Of a stretch of DNA of 64,000 bases, positions 46,101-60,204 are shown one piece after another. The notes under the pieces were generated by a model, which made no database searches, had not been told where the DNA came from, and was given only the letters and a program-made list of their open reading frames with translations. Position numbers and translations under genes: made by a program. The stretch comes from Moniliella sp. 'wahieum' (lineage: Eukaryota > Basidiomycota > Moniliellomycetes > Moniliellales > Moniliellaceae), in the NCBI GenBank assembly GCA_003971905.1, contig RSEE01000028.1:248001-312000 (forward strand). The letters run 5' to 3'. Numbering within the stretch: position 1 is the stretch's first letter; each line of letters starts with the position of its first letter.

Positions 46101-46276
46101 TGAAAGTGCAAAAACGAGCGAATCGTTCGGTTGCATTACTTTTGGTTGCTCAGTCGGTCACTGCGACCAGGTAGGCTGATATTAGGACCAGAGACAGATA
46201 ACGGACCGAGCCGAGACGACAGCTTTGAGCTGTTTATCATCTTCCTCGTGAATTCGGACGCGGCGGTCAAAAGAAT
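43134..46276. other. Gene-poor stretch FAM72-DED1
   Basis: About 3.1 kb without a recognisable gene. The longest plus-strand frame, 43220-43813 (197 codons), is Ser/Pro/Leu-rich without family features. On the minus strand 45515-44967 contains two overlapping frames with VALKPGKITVKRGCYTHVMW and SGLAVGGRISISAFSTSSLI, which read protein-like but match nothing I know. A TACTCAG heptamer array lies at 44163-44198, and a CGATCGATGATCG word near 45071. Confidence 0.45.
44163..44198. repeat. TACTCAG heptamer array
   Basis: Five units of TACTCAG (the last one truncated), with one extra G after the first. Confidence 0.88.
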
Positions 46277-48271
<1,995 letters not shown>

Positions 48272-49013
48272 GGTGGGCGTGGGAGATGGTGGGGGAGCAG
48301 CAGCCGCCGCGGCCGCCGGGTGCTGGGCAGCGTCGGCCGCCCCGCCGGGTGGGAGGCCCTGTCGGCTTAGTTCAGCCTGTCGCACTGCCTGCGGGTGCGC
48401 AGCCGTGGAAGAAAAAAAAGCAGGCACACGGGCGGCTCCTGCGGGCTGCTGCCTGAAAAAACAGGCAGCATGCAGCCACGCAGCCGGCACGGCGCCACAG
48501 CCAGCCGCCCCTCGCTCCTCAGCTTCTGCCCGCTTCGGTGCAACAGGCGGGCCTTACCTCAGCCCCGATGCCCGCCATCTGCCCTTGCCACTCGAACGAC
48601 CCCCGCAGCGGACTGATTACTGCGAGGCCACGTGATGCGATTGGCTTGGCTACGCTTGCTTGCCGACACACGCAAGACACGTCCTCACCAGGGGTATGCA
48701 CTTCGACCACTTGGGTGGCCCATGTATTTGCCACCCACCGCAGGGTTATATCATCGCTTCAGTCCTGCAAGGCGGCCTTCATACCATCTGGCATACGGCC
48801 AAACAACATCCCCGGTTCTATTGTCGTGAGGCATTTCGCCGCATTACATCCCTTCGGCAGAAGAGCTACCAGTCTCCCTTACTAGGCTTCACTTCTCAGT
48901 CAAGTAATCCTATCCGCCTTTCTGGCGTCCGAATGACGAAACTGGCTGAAGCAAAATCAAGGTCCGAAAGTGTGCGCAGGTATGTGGGCCGAAGTAGAGA
49001 CTGGAGGCGAGAT
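48272..49013. other. Promoter of DED1
   Basis: No gene. A GCCACGTGATGC E-box is at 48629-48634, about 360 bases upstream of the DED1 start. The remainder shows nothing distinctive up to the GGGAA array. Confidence 0.5.
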
Positions 49014-49140
49014 GGGGAGGGAAGGGAAGGGAAAAGGGAAGGGAAGGGAAGGGAAGGGAAGGGAAGGGAAGGGAAGGGAAGGGAAGGGAAGGGGAAGGGA
49101 AGGAAGGGAAGGAGGAAGGGAAGGGAAGGGAAGGGAAGGA
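49014..49140. repeat. GGGAA pentamer array
   Basis: About 125 bases of GGGAA units with a few GGGGAA and GGAA variants. It lies 13 bases beyond the LSB1 stop codon, so it would be copied as a TTCCC-rich tract in the 3' untranslated region of that gene. Confidence 0.95.
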
Positions 49141-49152
49141 TGCCATGGGTTA

Positions 49153-50134
49153 TTAGAAGATGTCGCCAATGATGCCAACTGTTGCTCCAACTGCCAAACC
49201 GCCAACCACGGCCTGGCCAACATTCGAGTTGGCCATCTTGCTAAACTTGGCTCTGCGCGCTTTCATCGTCGCGTCCGATTCCCTTTGGTCCCAGAGCTGT
49301 CGGGGGGGTAGTATCCTCCGGCCGGAGGTCCGTAGTTACCGTACCCGCCCGGACCAGGTGGGGCAGGGTAGGCAGTTGGTGCAGCATCGTACATTGGGGC
49401 GCCCGTATAGTAATCCGTCCGAGGCCCCAACGCCACTGGGGCGTTTGGTACCGCCGCCTCATAACTCGGGGGGGAGTCCTTTGCTCCTATGGCTGAGGAG
49501 CGGTGAGGGGGAAGAGCGGGGGGTGCCTTGACCACTCAACATAATTTGCTGGAAAGAGACGGTTGTTCGCCTCTGGCCCCTTCGCACCCACTCGGTGGCC
49601 CTTCCACCAATCCTCGGTCGTCCGCTCCACAACAACCAACAAATCGCCTTACTAAAGCCCAACTCATCTTCTGCCGAGGCCGAATAATCCCATTGGCTTT
49701 GGCTCGTTCCCCCTTTTCGTCCTGAGGTGGAGTGGCGGCAATCCGCTTTGTGGGAGCCGGGGGAGGGGCGCGCTTGGGCACGCCCTTCACCCCCTGTGCC
49801 GCCTTGGCTGCGGGCGGTCCTGATGGCGGGGTCAGCCCACCCAGACGAGCGGTTAGACTGGCCACCGATGGGCGCCCGCCTTGATGGTTGCAGGTGAGGA
49901 GTATCCAGAGGCAGGTGTGGGGGCGAGACGTAAGAGGCCGTGCGCGATGGTGCGGGGCTGAGCCCGGGGCTGGGCCTGGGCTGGGTGGATACCGCGCTGG
50001 CCGATTGCGTCCTGGTGGCGGGCAACGGGTGCAGTGAGAGCGTCTAAAGCATTTTGGTCGATGGCACCGCGCTGGTGCAATTCCTGGGCAGCCTGGAGAA
50101 CGTTGGCAATGGTGTAGGCACTGGTCGCTTCCAT
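49153..50134 (-). CDS. LSB1: SH3-domain protein of the Lsb1/Pin3 type
   Basis: Probable actin-cortex adaptor that binds proline-rich partners such as WASP. The N-terminal helix (SAYTIANVLQAAQELHQRGA, then QNALDALTAPV) matches the Lsb1/Csh3 start. After a Pro/Ala-rich linker an SH3 domain is readable across frames at about 49690-49540: WDYSASAEDELGFSKGDLL, VVVERTTEDWWKGHRVG, then RLFPANYVEW (ALYDY-like, DWW and PANYV motifs). A Pro/Tyr-rich region (SPPSYEAAVP, APPGPGGYGNYGPPAGGYYP) follows. A glycine-zipper C-terminus (NVGQAVVGGLAVGATVGIIG, ending DIF) corresponds to the conserved Lsb1 tail. Frame breaks are near 49880, 49700, 49540 and 49265. The start is divergent from LTV1, 265 bases away, with a CACGTG between them. 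Confidence 0.82.
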
Positions 50135-50399
50135 CGTGTGGTTTGTGCGCAGTGGTGGCGGGGCAGATCGTTGGCCGGGCGGCTCGGCGCAAGCGCTCGC
50201 TCAGCTGAGCACCTCAAGCTTGTACTTTGAAAGGAGATATGCACGTGATCAGAGCGAGATGGCGGAAGTGCACCTAGACAATCGGCAGGACGAGTGCGGC
50301 GGAATGGCGCAGGGGGTTGCACCGCTGATTTTTTGGGCTGGGCTGGTCGGATTCTGCTTTGGCCCAGCCCGCTGCTACCCAGCAACACCACCGTCCAGC

Positions 50400-52492
50400 A
50401 TGTCCAAGTCCATCTGGCGCGGGCCGAAGGCACAGCACTTTGAGCTCGTTCATCGTTCGCAGCGCGACCCGCTCGCCAACGACCCTGATCTGACCAGCGC
50501 GTGCTCGCTCCGCGCCAGCGGGCCAACGAGGTCCGCCGCCAAAGGGCTCGGGCCTGACCCGCAGCCAGCTCGAGCAGGCGGCGCTGCGTCGGGTCAGCGG
50601 GCCAACGTGGGTGAGGCGGCGCGCTACGGCATCTACTATGACGATACCGACTACGACTATATGCAGCATCTCAAGACCGTCGGCCAGGGCGGTGAGCCCA
50701 CCGAGGATGACGCTCCTGCCGGGCCGACCTTCTTGCTTGAGGCGCCCACGAAAACGAAGGCGCCCAAACCGGCGCCACTGGCAACCGGTATCGCTTTCAA
50801 GGATTCCACCGCCCCCGTCTGTCGGGGAGGCTTCTTCCGTTTCTCACGGGATCCAGCTTCCGCCCGAGGCCTTGCCATCGGCCCTTGAGCTGAACCAGCC
50901 CTACCGCCACGCCCCCGGGAAAAAGGAGGGAGAGGTGCATGGTTTGCACCTGGTTGAATGCCCACTTGCGTCAAACGCTCGAAGCGTTGGACGATGAGGA
51001 GTTTGTTGAGGACGATCTGGAAGATGACTTTTTTGAAGGCATTGTTCAGGAGGGTGTGCAGAATGGTACTGACCCGACTGGATGGAGCAAGCGCCTGAGG
51101 GTGACGAACGTCTCTGGATGAGCACTGCCGATCTGATTCAGTCCAAGGCCGACCAGGGAGAAGAGATTGACGAGGAGAACCTCTCTCTGACCGAACGGGT
51201 GGCCCTGTTCAAGGCTGGTGGCCTGCCGGGCATGCAACGGCCTAGCTACTCTGATGAGGAAGATGAGGAAGAAGCGGCGGATGAGGTGGGATCTCTACGC
51301 GGTCTTCCATCAGCGGCCAGGAGGGCGCCCCGAGCGGCGTCTTCCACAGGCGGCTCCTCTTCTATCTTTGGCGACGAAAAAAAGAAAAAGAAGGCCGGTG
51401 TGAAAGCTCGGTATGCGGCATCGCAAGCGGGCAATCTGCGTTTAGTATGTCGAGCAGTGCGATGAGTCGCAACAAGGGTCTCTCGAGGTCGACACCCGTT
51501 TCGATGCCGTGCTGCGCCAATATGGCCGTCTCAACACGGACGACGATGACGTGGCTGCGTTTGGTACCGGCGTCGATGACGACGACGACCAAGAGATCGC
51601 TATGGAGGCGGAAGCTCGGGCGGAGGCGAGGAGGCTGAAGAGGAAGAGGCGGCCGAGATGGAGATGACTGAGGCTCAAAAGCAAGCTTTGGACCGGGCCA
51701 TGAACGACTTTATGGACCATTATGACGTCTATGGTGGCAAGCTGGCTTCAAGCTTGGCGACCGCGGTACGTCGGCGGCGGATAAGGTGGGACTGCTCGCC
51801 AGAGCTTAGGAGAGGCTCGGATGCCCGATGAAGCTACGTGGGCTGCCGAGCAGCAAGAGTATGAGCAGAACCCCGACGCTGGCATGCCCGAGGTTCGCAT
51901 CATTGGTTCCAACCGTGAAAAGTGGGACGTGGAGACCATTCTCTCCACTCGAACCAACCTAGAGAACCATCCGCGCACGATCAGCGCCGCCAGCGTCAGC
52001 ATTGCCGCCTCAAGTGCGTACGCCCCCACTACGTTGGGTAGCCAGCGCATCTCGGCCCGCGGTATGCTTGGGCCGGATGTGGAGCCTAAAGTGAAGGTGG
52101 ATCTGCGGACGGGGATGTCCAAGGTGGTTGGTTTCCAGAAGCGCAGGGCGGGGCCCCGAGCGCTTCCTCGGACCAGTCAGCTCTCCCCTCCGAAGCTGAT
52201 GAGGATCAAGAGCCTGAAGACGATGCAGCCGGCGAGAGTGGTACCGAGTCGGACGATACCATTGGCCCCTTTACCGTTGGCACCATCACAAGGCCCAAAG
52301 GGGAAGTTCCGAGGACAAGAAGGCGCGGAAGCAAGCGGCCAAGCACGACAAGCAGCTGCGTCGTCAACAAAAGGCCGCACCAAACAGGCGTTCAAATCCG
52401 AGGCCAAGCGCCAGGCGAGCATGCGGGGTGCTGCTGCTGCCAAGGCTGGCGACGTATCGTCGGCAGAGCGTGCCGGTGCGTTGCGTCTGTAG
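50400..52492 (+). CDS. LTV1: 40S ribosome biogenesis factor Ltv1
   Basis: Assembly factor for the small ribosomal subunit head and its nuclear export. It opens SIWRGPKAQHFELVHRSQRD, then EAARYGIYYDDTDYDYMQHL, both diagnostic of Ltv1. Acidic central segments follow (LEALDDEEFVEDDLEDDFFE; LIQSKADQGEEIDEENLSLT), with a Lys-rich patch (FGDEKKKKKAGVKARYA), ALDRAMNDFMDHYDVYGGKL, and REKWDVETILSTRTNLENHP, the conserved C-terminal block. The end is basic (KSEAKRQASMRGAAAAKAGD) and closes at 52492. At least eight one-base breaks occur (near 50500, 50590, 50860, 50945, 51100, 51445, 51620 and 52160). Upstream ATGs (for example 50259) add a hydrophobic leader absent from the family, so 50400 is preferred. 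Confidence 0.93.
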
Positions 52493-53358
52493 TGGCTTTT
52501 TGAGGAGGCCCATCTCTCTGTCCCTTGGGTGGGTCCTGCTACTTCTGTTCCCCAGCATCGTGTCTCCTGATTGCATTTCCATTTACCCCTCGAGCATGGC
52601 ATGCCGAACAACATGCAACTCAGTAACAATCTTCCCGCTGTTTCGTTGTCTGCATGTAAGCCTAATATCTATTCCTCCTAAGTAGGTCTCCCATGGCGCA
52701 CGCGCGTTTCAGATAAAGTTGCTCAAGCTGTTGGTATGCGTATGCCTTGGTGGTGATACAGCATGTGTACAATGTATAGCCTGTAACGGCACAAGGTACC
52801 GTACTGTGTTGGTCGATGAACGTGACTGTCATATACAACTAAAGCCAAGTGAAAGGTGTTGGATCGGGCACTGCAAGTCTCCTGCGCATACACACTGGAC
52901 GGTTTCCGCACTGACCACCTGACCATCGGGCCACGCATCCGGCCGTTCTCGTCAGCCTCCCACGGCTGAGGTCTCGCAGCGGGACTTATTTTCATGACTT
53001 TATCCCTTCCCGGTTGATAGGCAGCCGGCGATAGCTCCATTCCACCTGTGGTCCAAGCAATGCACGCTGGTGGACCAAGCGTCCCGTGACGATGTGATGA
53101 ATTGGAGGGGGGGATGGATGAAGACAAGTGTTCTTTGTTTTAGTAGAGGGGATTCAAGACGATTAGAGAAGGGATGACCAAGATAAAGAAGAGCACAAGA
53201 GCAACGTGTCCCTAGCAAACAAGCAAAGCGAAAGACGGTGGTTCGGTGGACCGACAACAGAAAAGAAGGGAGCGATGGCGGAAACCGTTGAAACGGTGAC
53301 AGACATGCCAGACAGCGCCAAAAGCGGGCCTTATCCTGCGCTTACTGCTCAATGGGCG
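52493..53358. other. Intergenic region, convergent 3' ends of LTV1 and the PKH kinase
   Basis: Both flanking genes end here, so no promoter is expected. No gene, array or hairpin terminator stands out. Confidence 0.45.
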
Positions 53359-56300
53359 TTAGCCGCGGCCGGGGGTCCCGCTCACTGCCGCCGTGGGAGA
53401 TGAGGGAGTGGGTTCCGAGAGCGTGAGGGTCAACTGATTCGACGTGGAGATGTGCGAAACAGGCGTCTTGGTAGGCTTGGCCCCTGAAGCAGGGCTAGGC
53501 GGGGTCGCAGTCCCAGTCGAGTGCAGTTGCGCCGCGGTGGGCGCTGGGGAGGCCATCACCCGGCGCAGTGCACGGAGCCAATACGCATTGTCGCCAGACG
53601 GGTCTTCGTAGTAAAACTGGCGTTTGGACGCTGTCGTGAGCACAAACGCTTTCGAACCGCGTGGCTCAAGGGAGAGCACCAGCTCGGGCTCAGTAGGGGC
53701 AGAGGAGGTAGCGTCTTGCTCTTCTACCGCCTCCGAAGGTTTGGAGGGCAGCGGGAAGACCGGGCCACCAGGCATCGACCAAGGCGCAAGCACAAACTCG
53801 ACCTTGAGAGTACCCTGGCCCAGGGGCGGCTTGACACACACCAAGCGTCCAAAGTCGGTCAGGACCAAGTCACGCCGTTTCGGCGAAAAGAGGTAGGCAG
53901 CACCCGACTTGCGCTGCAAAACAGGAGCTGCAAGAACAATGTTCTCCCCGGGACGGAGGCGCCAAGCATGGTCCACGGCCCCACTTGTTGTCGCAGATGC
54001 CTCGTCGGCAGCAGGGCTAGACTGAGCCAGGCCAGTTGCCTCATTCCGTCCCTCGGTGGACGGAGTGGGGGGCGTGCTGGGCTGAGCAAGGGTGTGGCCA
54101 AGCAGGCTGGATCGACGGAAGAATAGGCGCGATGGAGAGGAAGGCTTGGTGGCGTCTTGTCCTTGTACCACGCTGGCCAGCCCATGAACAGGAACCAGGG
54201 AAGAGCGCTCACCCGACGGGGCCGTACGGTGGCGTGGGGTCGCCGAAGTGGGGGAGGGCACGGGTGTGTTGGCCCCTGCCGCATATGACGCAGCGGACGA
54301 AATGATGGTGTGTGTGGGGGGCACAGCTGGGTTCGCGGGCATGCCCACCGGGTTCACGTGTGGAGCAGCAGCAGACACGGGACCTGGTGGGACGATCGAA
54401 GCCTGCGAGGCAAATTCAGACGAGGGGCGAGGTGCAGTGGCCGAGGCAGGCAGTGGTGCTGCTACTAGGAAAAGGCGTGCGCGCATCCGAGGTGGGTGTC
54501 GCGTGGGAGTGGTCGCCTTGGGCGCGAGCAAGGCCTTGGAGAGCTGCCGTTTCGCTTTTTGACGAAGCTTGCTCGACTTGAGCCTGTCTCGCACCTTGGA
54601 GGGCGAGGGACGGTCCATCTGCTGAGCCGATCCAACCGAGACGGGGCGGGTAGCGTGAGTCCTCGGTGGCAGACTCGAGGCAGAAGACTCTACGGGCCGC
54701 AGGGCATACCAGTCGGGGCCAGAAGCGGGCGGCCGAACGGGCATAGGCCCATTGCTCGTGTGACGCTGCAGGCTCGATTCGTACCCCGAAGGGGCAAGGC
54801 TGGAACGATCATCCAGCTCGTTGTCCGCATCATCCACCTCAGCGGCCTCGGCCACAGGAGCACCTGATATACTGCTTGTCCCTCCGCTAGTCAAGGAAGG
54901 TGACTTTTGATCCTGGGGGGTCACCCCTCATCCCGCCCAATGGCCGCTGAGGGCCTGCCGAGACGATCGAGGGCGAGCGGACAGACGCAGAGTACCTCTC
55001 ATCCTCTGTCGGTGCCATTTCGGATTCGGTGTCGAACATAGCAAAGACATCTTCCGTTTCCCCCTCTGGAGTTTTGGGACGCACAACGATTCCCGGTTTG
55101 AGCGACGGGGCAGGTTTCGTCCACAAGTCGCGCCACACCTCGGGGAGGGAGGCGTTGATGCTGTCGTCGGTGCCCGTAAGGGTTGCATCACCCTCGTGTG
55201 AACTGGTCCCTCAAAGTCGAGGAAAGGAGGGCAGATTCATCGCCCCTCACGTCAACTTGGTCTACTCCGTCAGAGCGGAAGAAAGGGTGGTGGACAAGGT
55301 CGGACCAACGAGCTTCGCCCAGGCGGTCTCGAGGTTCATGTTGAAGAAATGCCGAAACGAAGGAGCGGGCGGCGGGGGGAAGAGCAGCGGGGAACGTGAC
55401 CGGGTCGTGAAGAATTTTTTGGAAGGTGACATACTCGCTAGGCCCCCGGAAAGGCGGCACGCCAGCCAAGAAGTGTGTATATGACGGCTCCAAACGCCCA
55501 CCAGTCGCTCGCAGATGTGGTTTGTTTCGAGTCGAGAAGTTCAGGGGAGACGAATTCAGCGGTACCAACAAACGAGTTGGCTGTGTCTGCCCTAGGGGAG
55601 GGTTGCGCCTCCGACGTTGGCTCGTTAGATGTGATGACTGCCGACAGAGGGTGGCCCTGCGCGTCCCGATCAGTACACTTGGCTGAACCAAAATCAGTGA
55701 TGCGAATTCGCCACTGAGCATCAAGAAGAATGTTCTCCGGCTTCACATCGCGGTGTACAACACCTAACTTGTGAATGGCAGCCAGTGTCTGAGCAATCTG
55801 GGCTGCCCAGTAGCGGGTCAATTCCAGCGAGATCGAGCCCAGGCGGCGTACGTGAGATTGCAAGTCCCCATGAGGCGCCAGTTCCAAGACAAAGTCTGGT
55901 TAAATCAAAGAGGGTCAGACACGTGGGGTTTTCAACCAAGGGGCAGCAGTAACGTACAGAGACTATGACGGTCCTGGAATGTCCAGTACAGGGTAACGAC
56001 GCCCTTGAGCCGTACACACCGAGACAACGCCTCTTTCTCGATCCCGACGTAACGGCTTTTCTTTTCCCGCATGATGTGAACCTTATCCACACCTTGATCG
56101 CATACGCCGTCTTGCCTTGGGCTTCTGCCCGTTGACGCACCAACGAGGCCGCCGGCACTCCGGCAATCGCTTCTGCTGCCGAAACGCGACGATTGGGATT
56201 CGCATCCCCATTGAACCAAGGTGGGAGGGGTCCCCTGCATCCAGCGGAGTCGGCGCCTCCGTTGGCGGCCCGGAGAGTTCATCCCATGCCATCAAGACGG

Positions 56301-58623
56301 AAGAGTAAGATCCCTCGCCCAAGATCACCAAAGCTAAAGTCGCTCGGGCCACGCGGGGTGCGACGCTGGGCAGAGAGAGTCGCCTGTGCGGGTGTCGGTG
56401 TTTGGCTGGGTTGAATGCGGTGGGGAGTGACTGGGCCTTCGGGGGTGAAGCCAAGGCAGATGGCAGAGCTTGGCTGGGAGGAGGAGCCAATTTGGGAGTC
56501 CAAGGAGTAGGTGTGTGTGGTGACAGGCCGGTTGCCCGACAAGTAGGACGTCGAGACGGGTGTTGTGGCGCCGGGTGAGTTTGCCAGCTGACGGGTTGGG
56601 AACGGCATGGCCGCCGTGGGTGTACGAGGCGTGGCATTTTCCGTAGTTGACACGGAAAAAGGCGCTGTAAGAGTCCCATTGACGCGATCCGCCTTGATTA
56701 AGGAGGAACCTCGTTCTTCCCCCCGGGCGGCTAGAGCTGTATCGGGAGACAGACCGAAGGGGGTCCATTCCGCCTTGTTCTGCTGTGGCGACTGCCCACT
56801 GAGCACCGTGGCAGCCGAGTCAGCTGTCGTGGAGCGAGTAAAAGACGGACGAGGGGAAGGTTGAGGTGCCAAAGGGTCGTCCATGGCGACCGAAGCGGCG
56901 GCAGCTGCAGCGACAGCAGCTGCTCTCTCACTAGCTCCATCGGCACCTTGACGAAGATGTGGTGGCGCCGGCCGAATAGGAGGTTCGGCAGCCAAGCGCA
57001 CGTTACCTTGATCGGTGCTTGCAAGCGGAAGGAAACGGAGCCCTAGGCCGGCAAAGTCATCCGCCGTCAGAACACCTCCGCTCGATCTTGGGGAACGCCA
57101 TTTTCATCAACTAGTTCTTCTTGTGAGCGGGCAACTCCACCGCACCAGTACCCATACGCTCTAGCGCTGGAAGGCGCAACTCGGGAGCTGCCTCACGGCC
57201 CGATTCGCCAGTTTCGTCGGGTTGAGGAGCCACAATCGATATTTTTGGATGCGAGTCGTCAGCATTGCTGGAGTACTCGGTATCCCCATCCGCACCCTGA
57301 AAGGACAAAGACGGGAGAATTACGGATCCAGATTGAATAGGCGACGTTTCGGGATGCAGAGGAGGCCGCCGGTGAGGCGTGGCCTGCCCATCCAGTAGGA
57401 TGTCTGATGATGGCGGTGGGTTCAATGCAGACCACTTGACAAACTCGGCAGGGGTCAGGCGTTGGCGCCAGTACTCAGCTTGGGCGTGGTAGGGGTTTGC
57501 CCCTGCCGTCGCATCAACCAGGCCAGGCTCGGAATCGTTCAACGTGTCCGGCAAATACGCCGCTGCTGCCGAAGTGGGGGCGGGACAGGCGATGGTCGGA
57601 GCGGCAGAGATGGGACGGGACGAGGGGGAACGAGCCGAGTGAAGCGTGGGTGTTGTGCCTGTTTCTGGCATATTCGGGCTCGGCGTTTGTGCCTGGGACG
57701 GAATGGTGATGGTCTGGGTGGAGCTGCGCTGTTGAGGACGGGGAGGGCGGCACGGTAGGGGGAAGGCGGTGTCGCCGATGCGGAAACAGGGGAGGAGGCC
57801 ACCTGGGTTGCGGGGTTGGTGTCAAGCTGAAGGTGATTGAATTCAGGGACGAGGGGCGAGCTCATGTCCCGGCTACGTCGGTTGGAAAGCAGCGCGGCCA
57901 TCGGCGGGCGGGAGCCCAAGCCCGGAGCATTTCGAAATTGCCAGTCATGCGCAGTCTCTTTGGGGAGACGGCGCAAAGGCGCGGGGGAGTGTGCCATCGT
58001 CATGGGTCCGATGGCCGGCGTCAATGAGTTGGACGGAGAGTGCGATGGAGATCCGCCCAGCAAAGGAACAGGACGAGCGGTTTGAACGGACGACATGGAC
58101 CCCACCGAGGCGCCGTACATGGAAGGTGTGTGGGGTGGCGTCGAATGCGAGGCGGCAGCACCTGCGCCCGTGCCCGGGATTGGGCGGGCGGGAGAGGGAG
58201 AGTGCGCGCGACGGGGGGGGGGGGGGGGAGGGAAAGCAGGCGCGCGTCGCGGCCATCGTCGCGCGGGGGCGGCGACTGGGACTGGGGCAGGACGGATTCG
58301 AGCGTGGTTCCCGAGACGAGCACGGGCCGCTCTGCGCCGGCCGGCTGGCGGGGGGGGGGACAAGGGCTGCTGCGGGCGCGGCGGGCGGGGCGGGCGGCGC
58401 GTAGGCGGCGCGGACGTTGCCGAGGGGCGCGAGGCGGAAGGGGTGGCCTCGAGGGAGGAGGTGCTTGGTGGCGGAGCTGACGCTGCCGACGGACGTGGCG
58501 CGTTCGAGGGACGAGAGGGGCGGGTGGGCGGGGCGGGGCGGCGGCGGTGGAGCTGGTGGCGCTGAAGCGGAGGGGGTGCGGCGGGCGGTGCGGGATGCCT
58601 GCGGCGGTGCGCCGCTCGGCCAT
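53359..58623 (-). CDS. PKH1: PDK1/PKH-type protein kinase with very long N-terminus
   Basis: AGC master kinase that phosphorylates activation loops of other AGC kinases, downstream of sphingolipid/phosphoinositide signals. The N-terminal ~800 residues are Ser/Pro/Ala-rich. The kinase follows (~56380-55190): LGEGSYSSVLMAWDE with a ~30-residue insert, VDKVHIMREKKSRYVGIEKE, FVLELAPHGDLQSHVRRLGS, GVVHRDVKPENILLDAQWRI, TDFGSAK, and NSFVGTAEFVSPELL, the PDK1 activation loop with its autophosphorylated Ser. A C-terminal PH domain (~54000-53500) reads KRRDLVLTDFGRLVCVKPP and RQFYYEDPSGDNAYWLRALR. A 62-nt intron (55896-55957) rejoins HSLYFVLEL. Breaks are frequent (for example near 58480, 58090, 57660, 57100, 56320, 56090, 55450, 55190 and 54910). 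A run of 16 G lies at 58213-58228. Two genes instead of one cannot be fully excluded, with a split near 57100. Confidence 0.85.
55896..55957 (-). other. Intron in the PKH kinase
   Basis: On the minus strand: donor GTACGT, a CTGAC branch-like word, acceptor TTAACCAG. It joins FQDRHSL to FVLELAPHGD through a split Tyr codon, exactly at the kinase hinge. Confidence 0.88.
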
Positions 58624-58967
58624 CGTCGGTGGGGGGGGCGGCGGCGAGGAGGCTGGCCGAGCAGATGCGGCCGGCGCGGCTGCGGGCCTACTCGCGAGTC
58701 TGGGGGCTGAGTCTGCCTGGGCCCAGCAGCCCCCTGCAGGTCACCTGACCGGGCGGAACGAAGAGCCGCTGGGCCTGTGCTGGCTGCAATTTGAAATGCA
58801 CAAACACACGTGACCAGCAGCGCTGCCCACGGCGACTGACCCTGCCTGCACACTCGCCCGCTGCCACGCACACTCGCCCGCTGCCTGGATATCGCATTCG
58901 CATTCGCCGTCGATGCTCGGCCCTGTCACATGTCACATGTCATCCCAAGCATCCTGCATCCCCCGCG

Positions 58968-60204
58968 CTACGCCGCCCACACCTGCAGGCGCGCGTCCCA
59001 GGACCCCGTGCACAGCGCCTGCCCGTCGGGCTGACCCCGAGGCACGACACCCGGCTCTCGTGGCCCGACAGCACCCCCACCCGCTCCATCTCAGCGTGTC
59101 CCACAGTTGCACCTGCGGCTCGTCGTGCGCCACGGCCAGCATGCGCCCCGAGTGCGTAAACGCCAGCGACGTGACCGGCTTGCGCAGCACCGGGTTCGAG
59201 TACTCGGCCAGCTCCCGGTCCGCCCGTAGATCCAGCAGCTTGCTCGTCCCATCCTCCGAGCCCGTCGCAAACCATTCCCATCGGGGAAAAAACTCACTGC
59301 GTTGATGTCCATCTCGTGCGCATGGAAGCTCTGCACCGATCCTTGGCACTGTCCACGCGTATCCCACAGCTTGGCGTAGCCATCGCACGCCCCCGAGAGG
59401 AAGAGGGACCGGTTGGTCGGGTGGAGAGCAAGGCCCATCACGTCGGCTGAATGTTCATAGTACGCACCTTTTGGTCGACCGGTTTCAATGTCCCAGAGCT
59501 GCAGCTCCGGTCGCCCGACGACGTCACCATTTCCCGGTCCGAAATGAAGCGGCAGTGCGACATGAAGGCCGAGTGGCCCACCAGCTCTCGGGCGGGCTGC
59601 GCGGCGTAGGACAGGGAACGATCGTGTCCGATATGGGATCATCCAGACTCGGCAGGCGAAAGACGTAGCACATTCTCCAGTCCGCCCGTGGCCACCAGAC
59701 GTCCGGAGGGGGAGTAGGCACAGTCCATGACCCATTGGAAGCGGAGAGGTAGGACATGGACCTTGTTGCTGGTGTATGCGTCCCATACCAACAGCTTTCC
59801 ATCCTGCCCGACCGACACGAGGTGCTGCGAGTCGGCAGCCCATTGGAGAGCGTATACTTTAGCAAGGTGGCCCTTGAGCGTGCGGCGTACGCGCAGCTGG
59901 GCGGTGCGGGGGAGGGGGGGAACGGTGCCTTGGCTGACGGCACGGAGTGTAGTATCCGCGAGGGCTTCCCTCTGTTGGGCGACCTGTGCTTTGAGGCCAT
60001 CGGCCGTGCGGCGAGCGTCGGCAATGCGACGCTGGAGGTGTTCGGCTTCCTCTATTTGCTGTGCTCGAGCAGCTGGGGTAAGGGGAACAGTGCCGGCGCT
60101 ACGCCCCTGAACATGGAGTGGCTGCTGCGCGGAGTGGAGACGGGTGGAGGTGGAGGAGAAGGAGCCGTTGGTGCGGGAGCCAGCGTGGCGAGAGGGTAGC
60201 TCAT
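58968..60204 (-). CDS. GPB1: Heterotrimeric G-protein beta subunit
   Basis: Gbeta subunit acting with Ggamma at the plasma membrane, in fungi typically in mating or nutrient signalling. The N-terminal coiled coil that binds Ggamma ([35 protein letters not shown]) is followed by seven WD repeats: [106 protein letters not shown] and a last blade ending [10 protein letters not shown]. Frame breaks lie near 60090, 59660, 59600, 59500, 59280, 59090 and 59020. About 410 codons: longer than animal Gbeta by a Pro-rich N-terminal extension ([18 protein letters not shown]). It resembles basidiomycete Gpb1/Bpp1. Confidence 0.95.

Noticed and set aside
49014-49140. CRISPR-like or telomeric array
   Set aside because: The unit is a 5-bp simple repeat with no spacers, and it sits in internal DNA between two genes.
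57945-58871. 308-codon minus-strand frame overlapping the PKH N-terminus
   Set aside because: Its Pro/Arg-rich stretches alternate in plausibility with two other frames. Parts of it are best read as segments of the kinase N-terminus after frame breaks, not as a separate gene.
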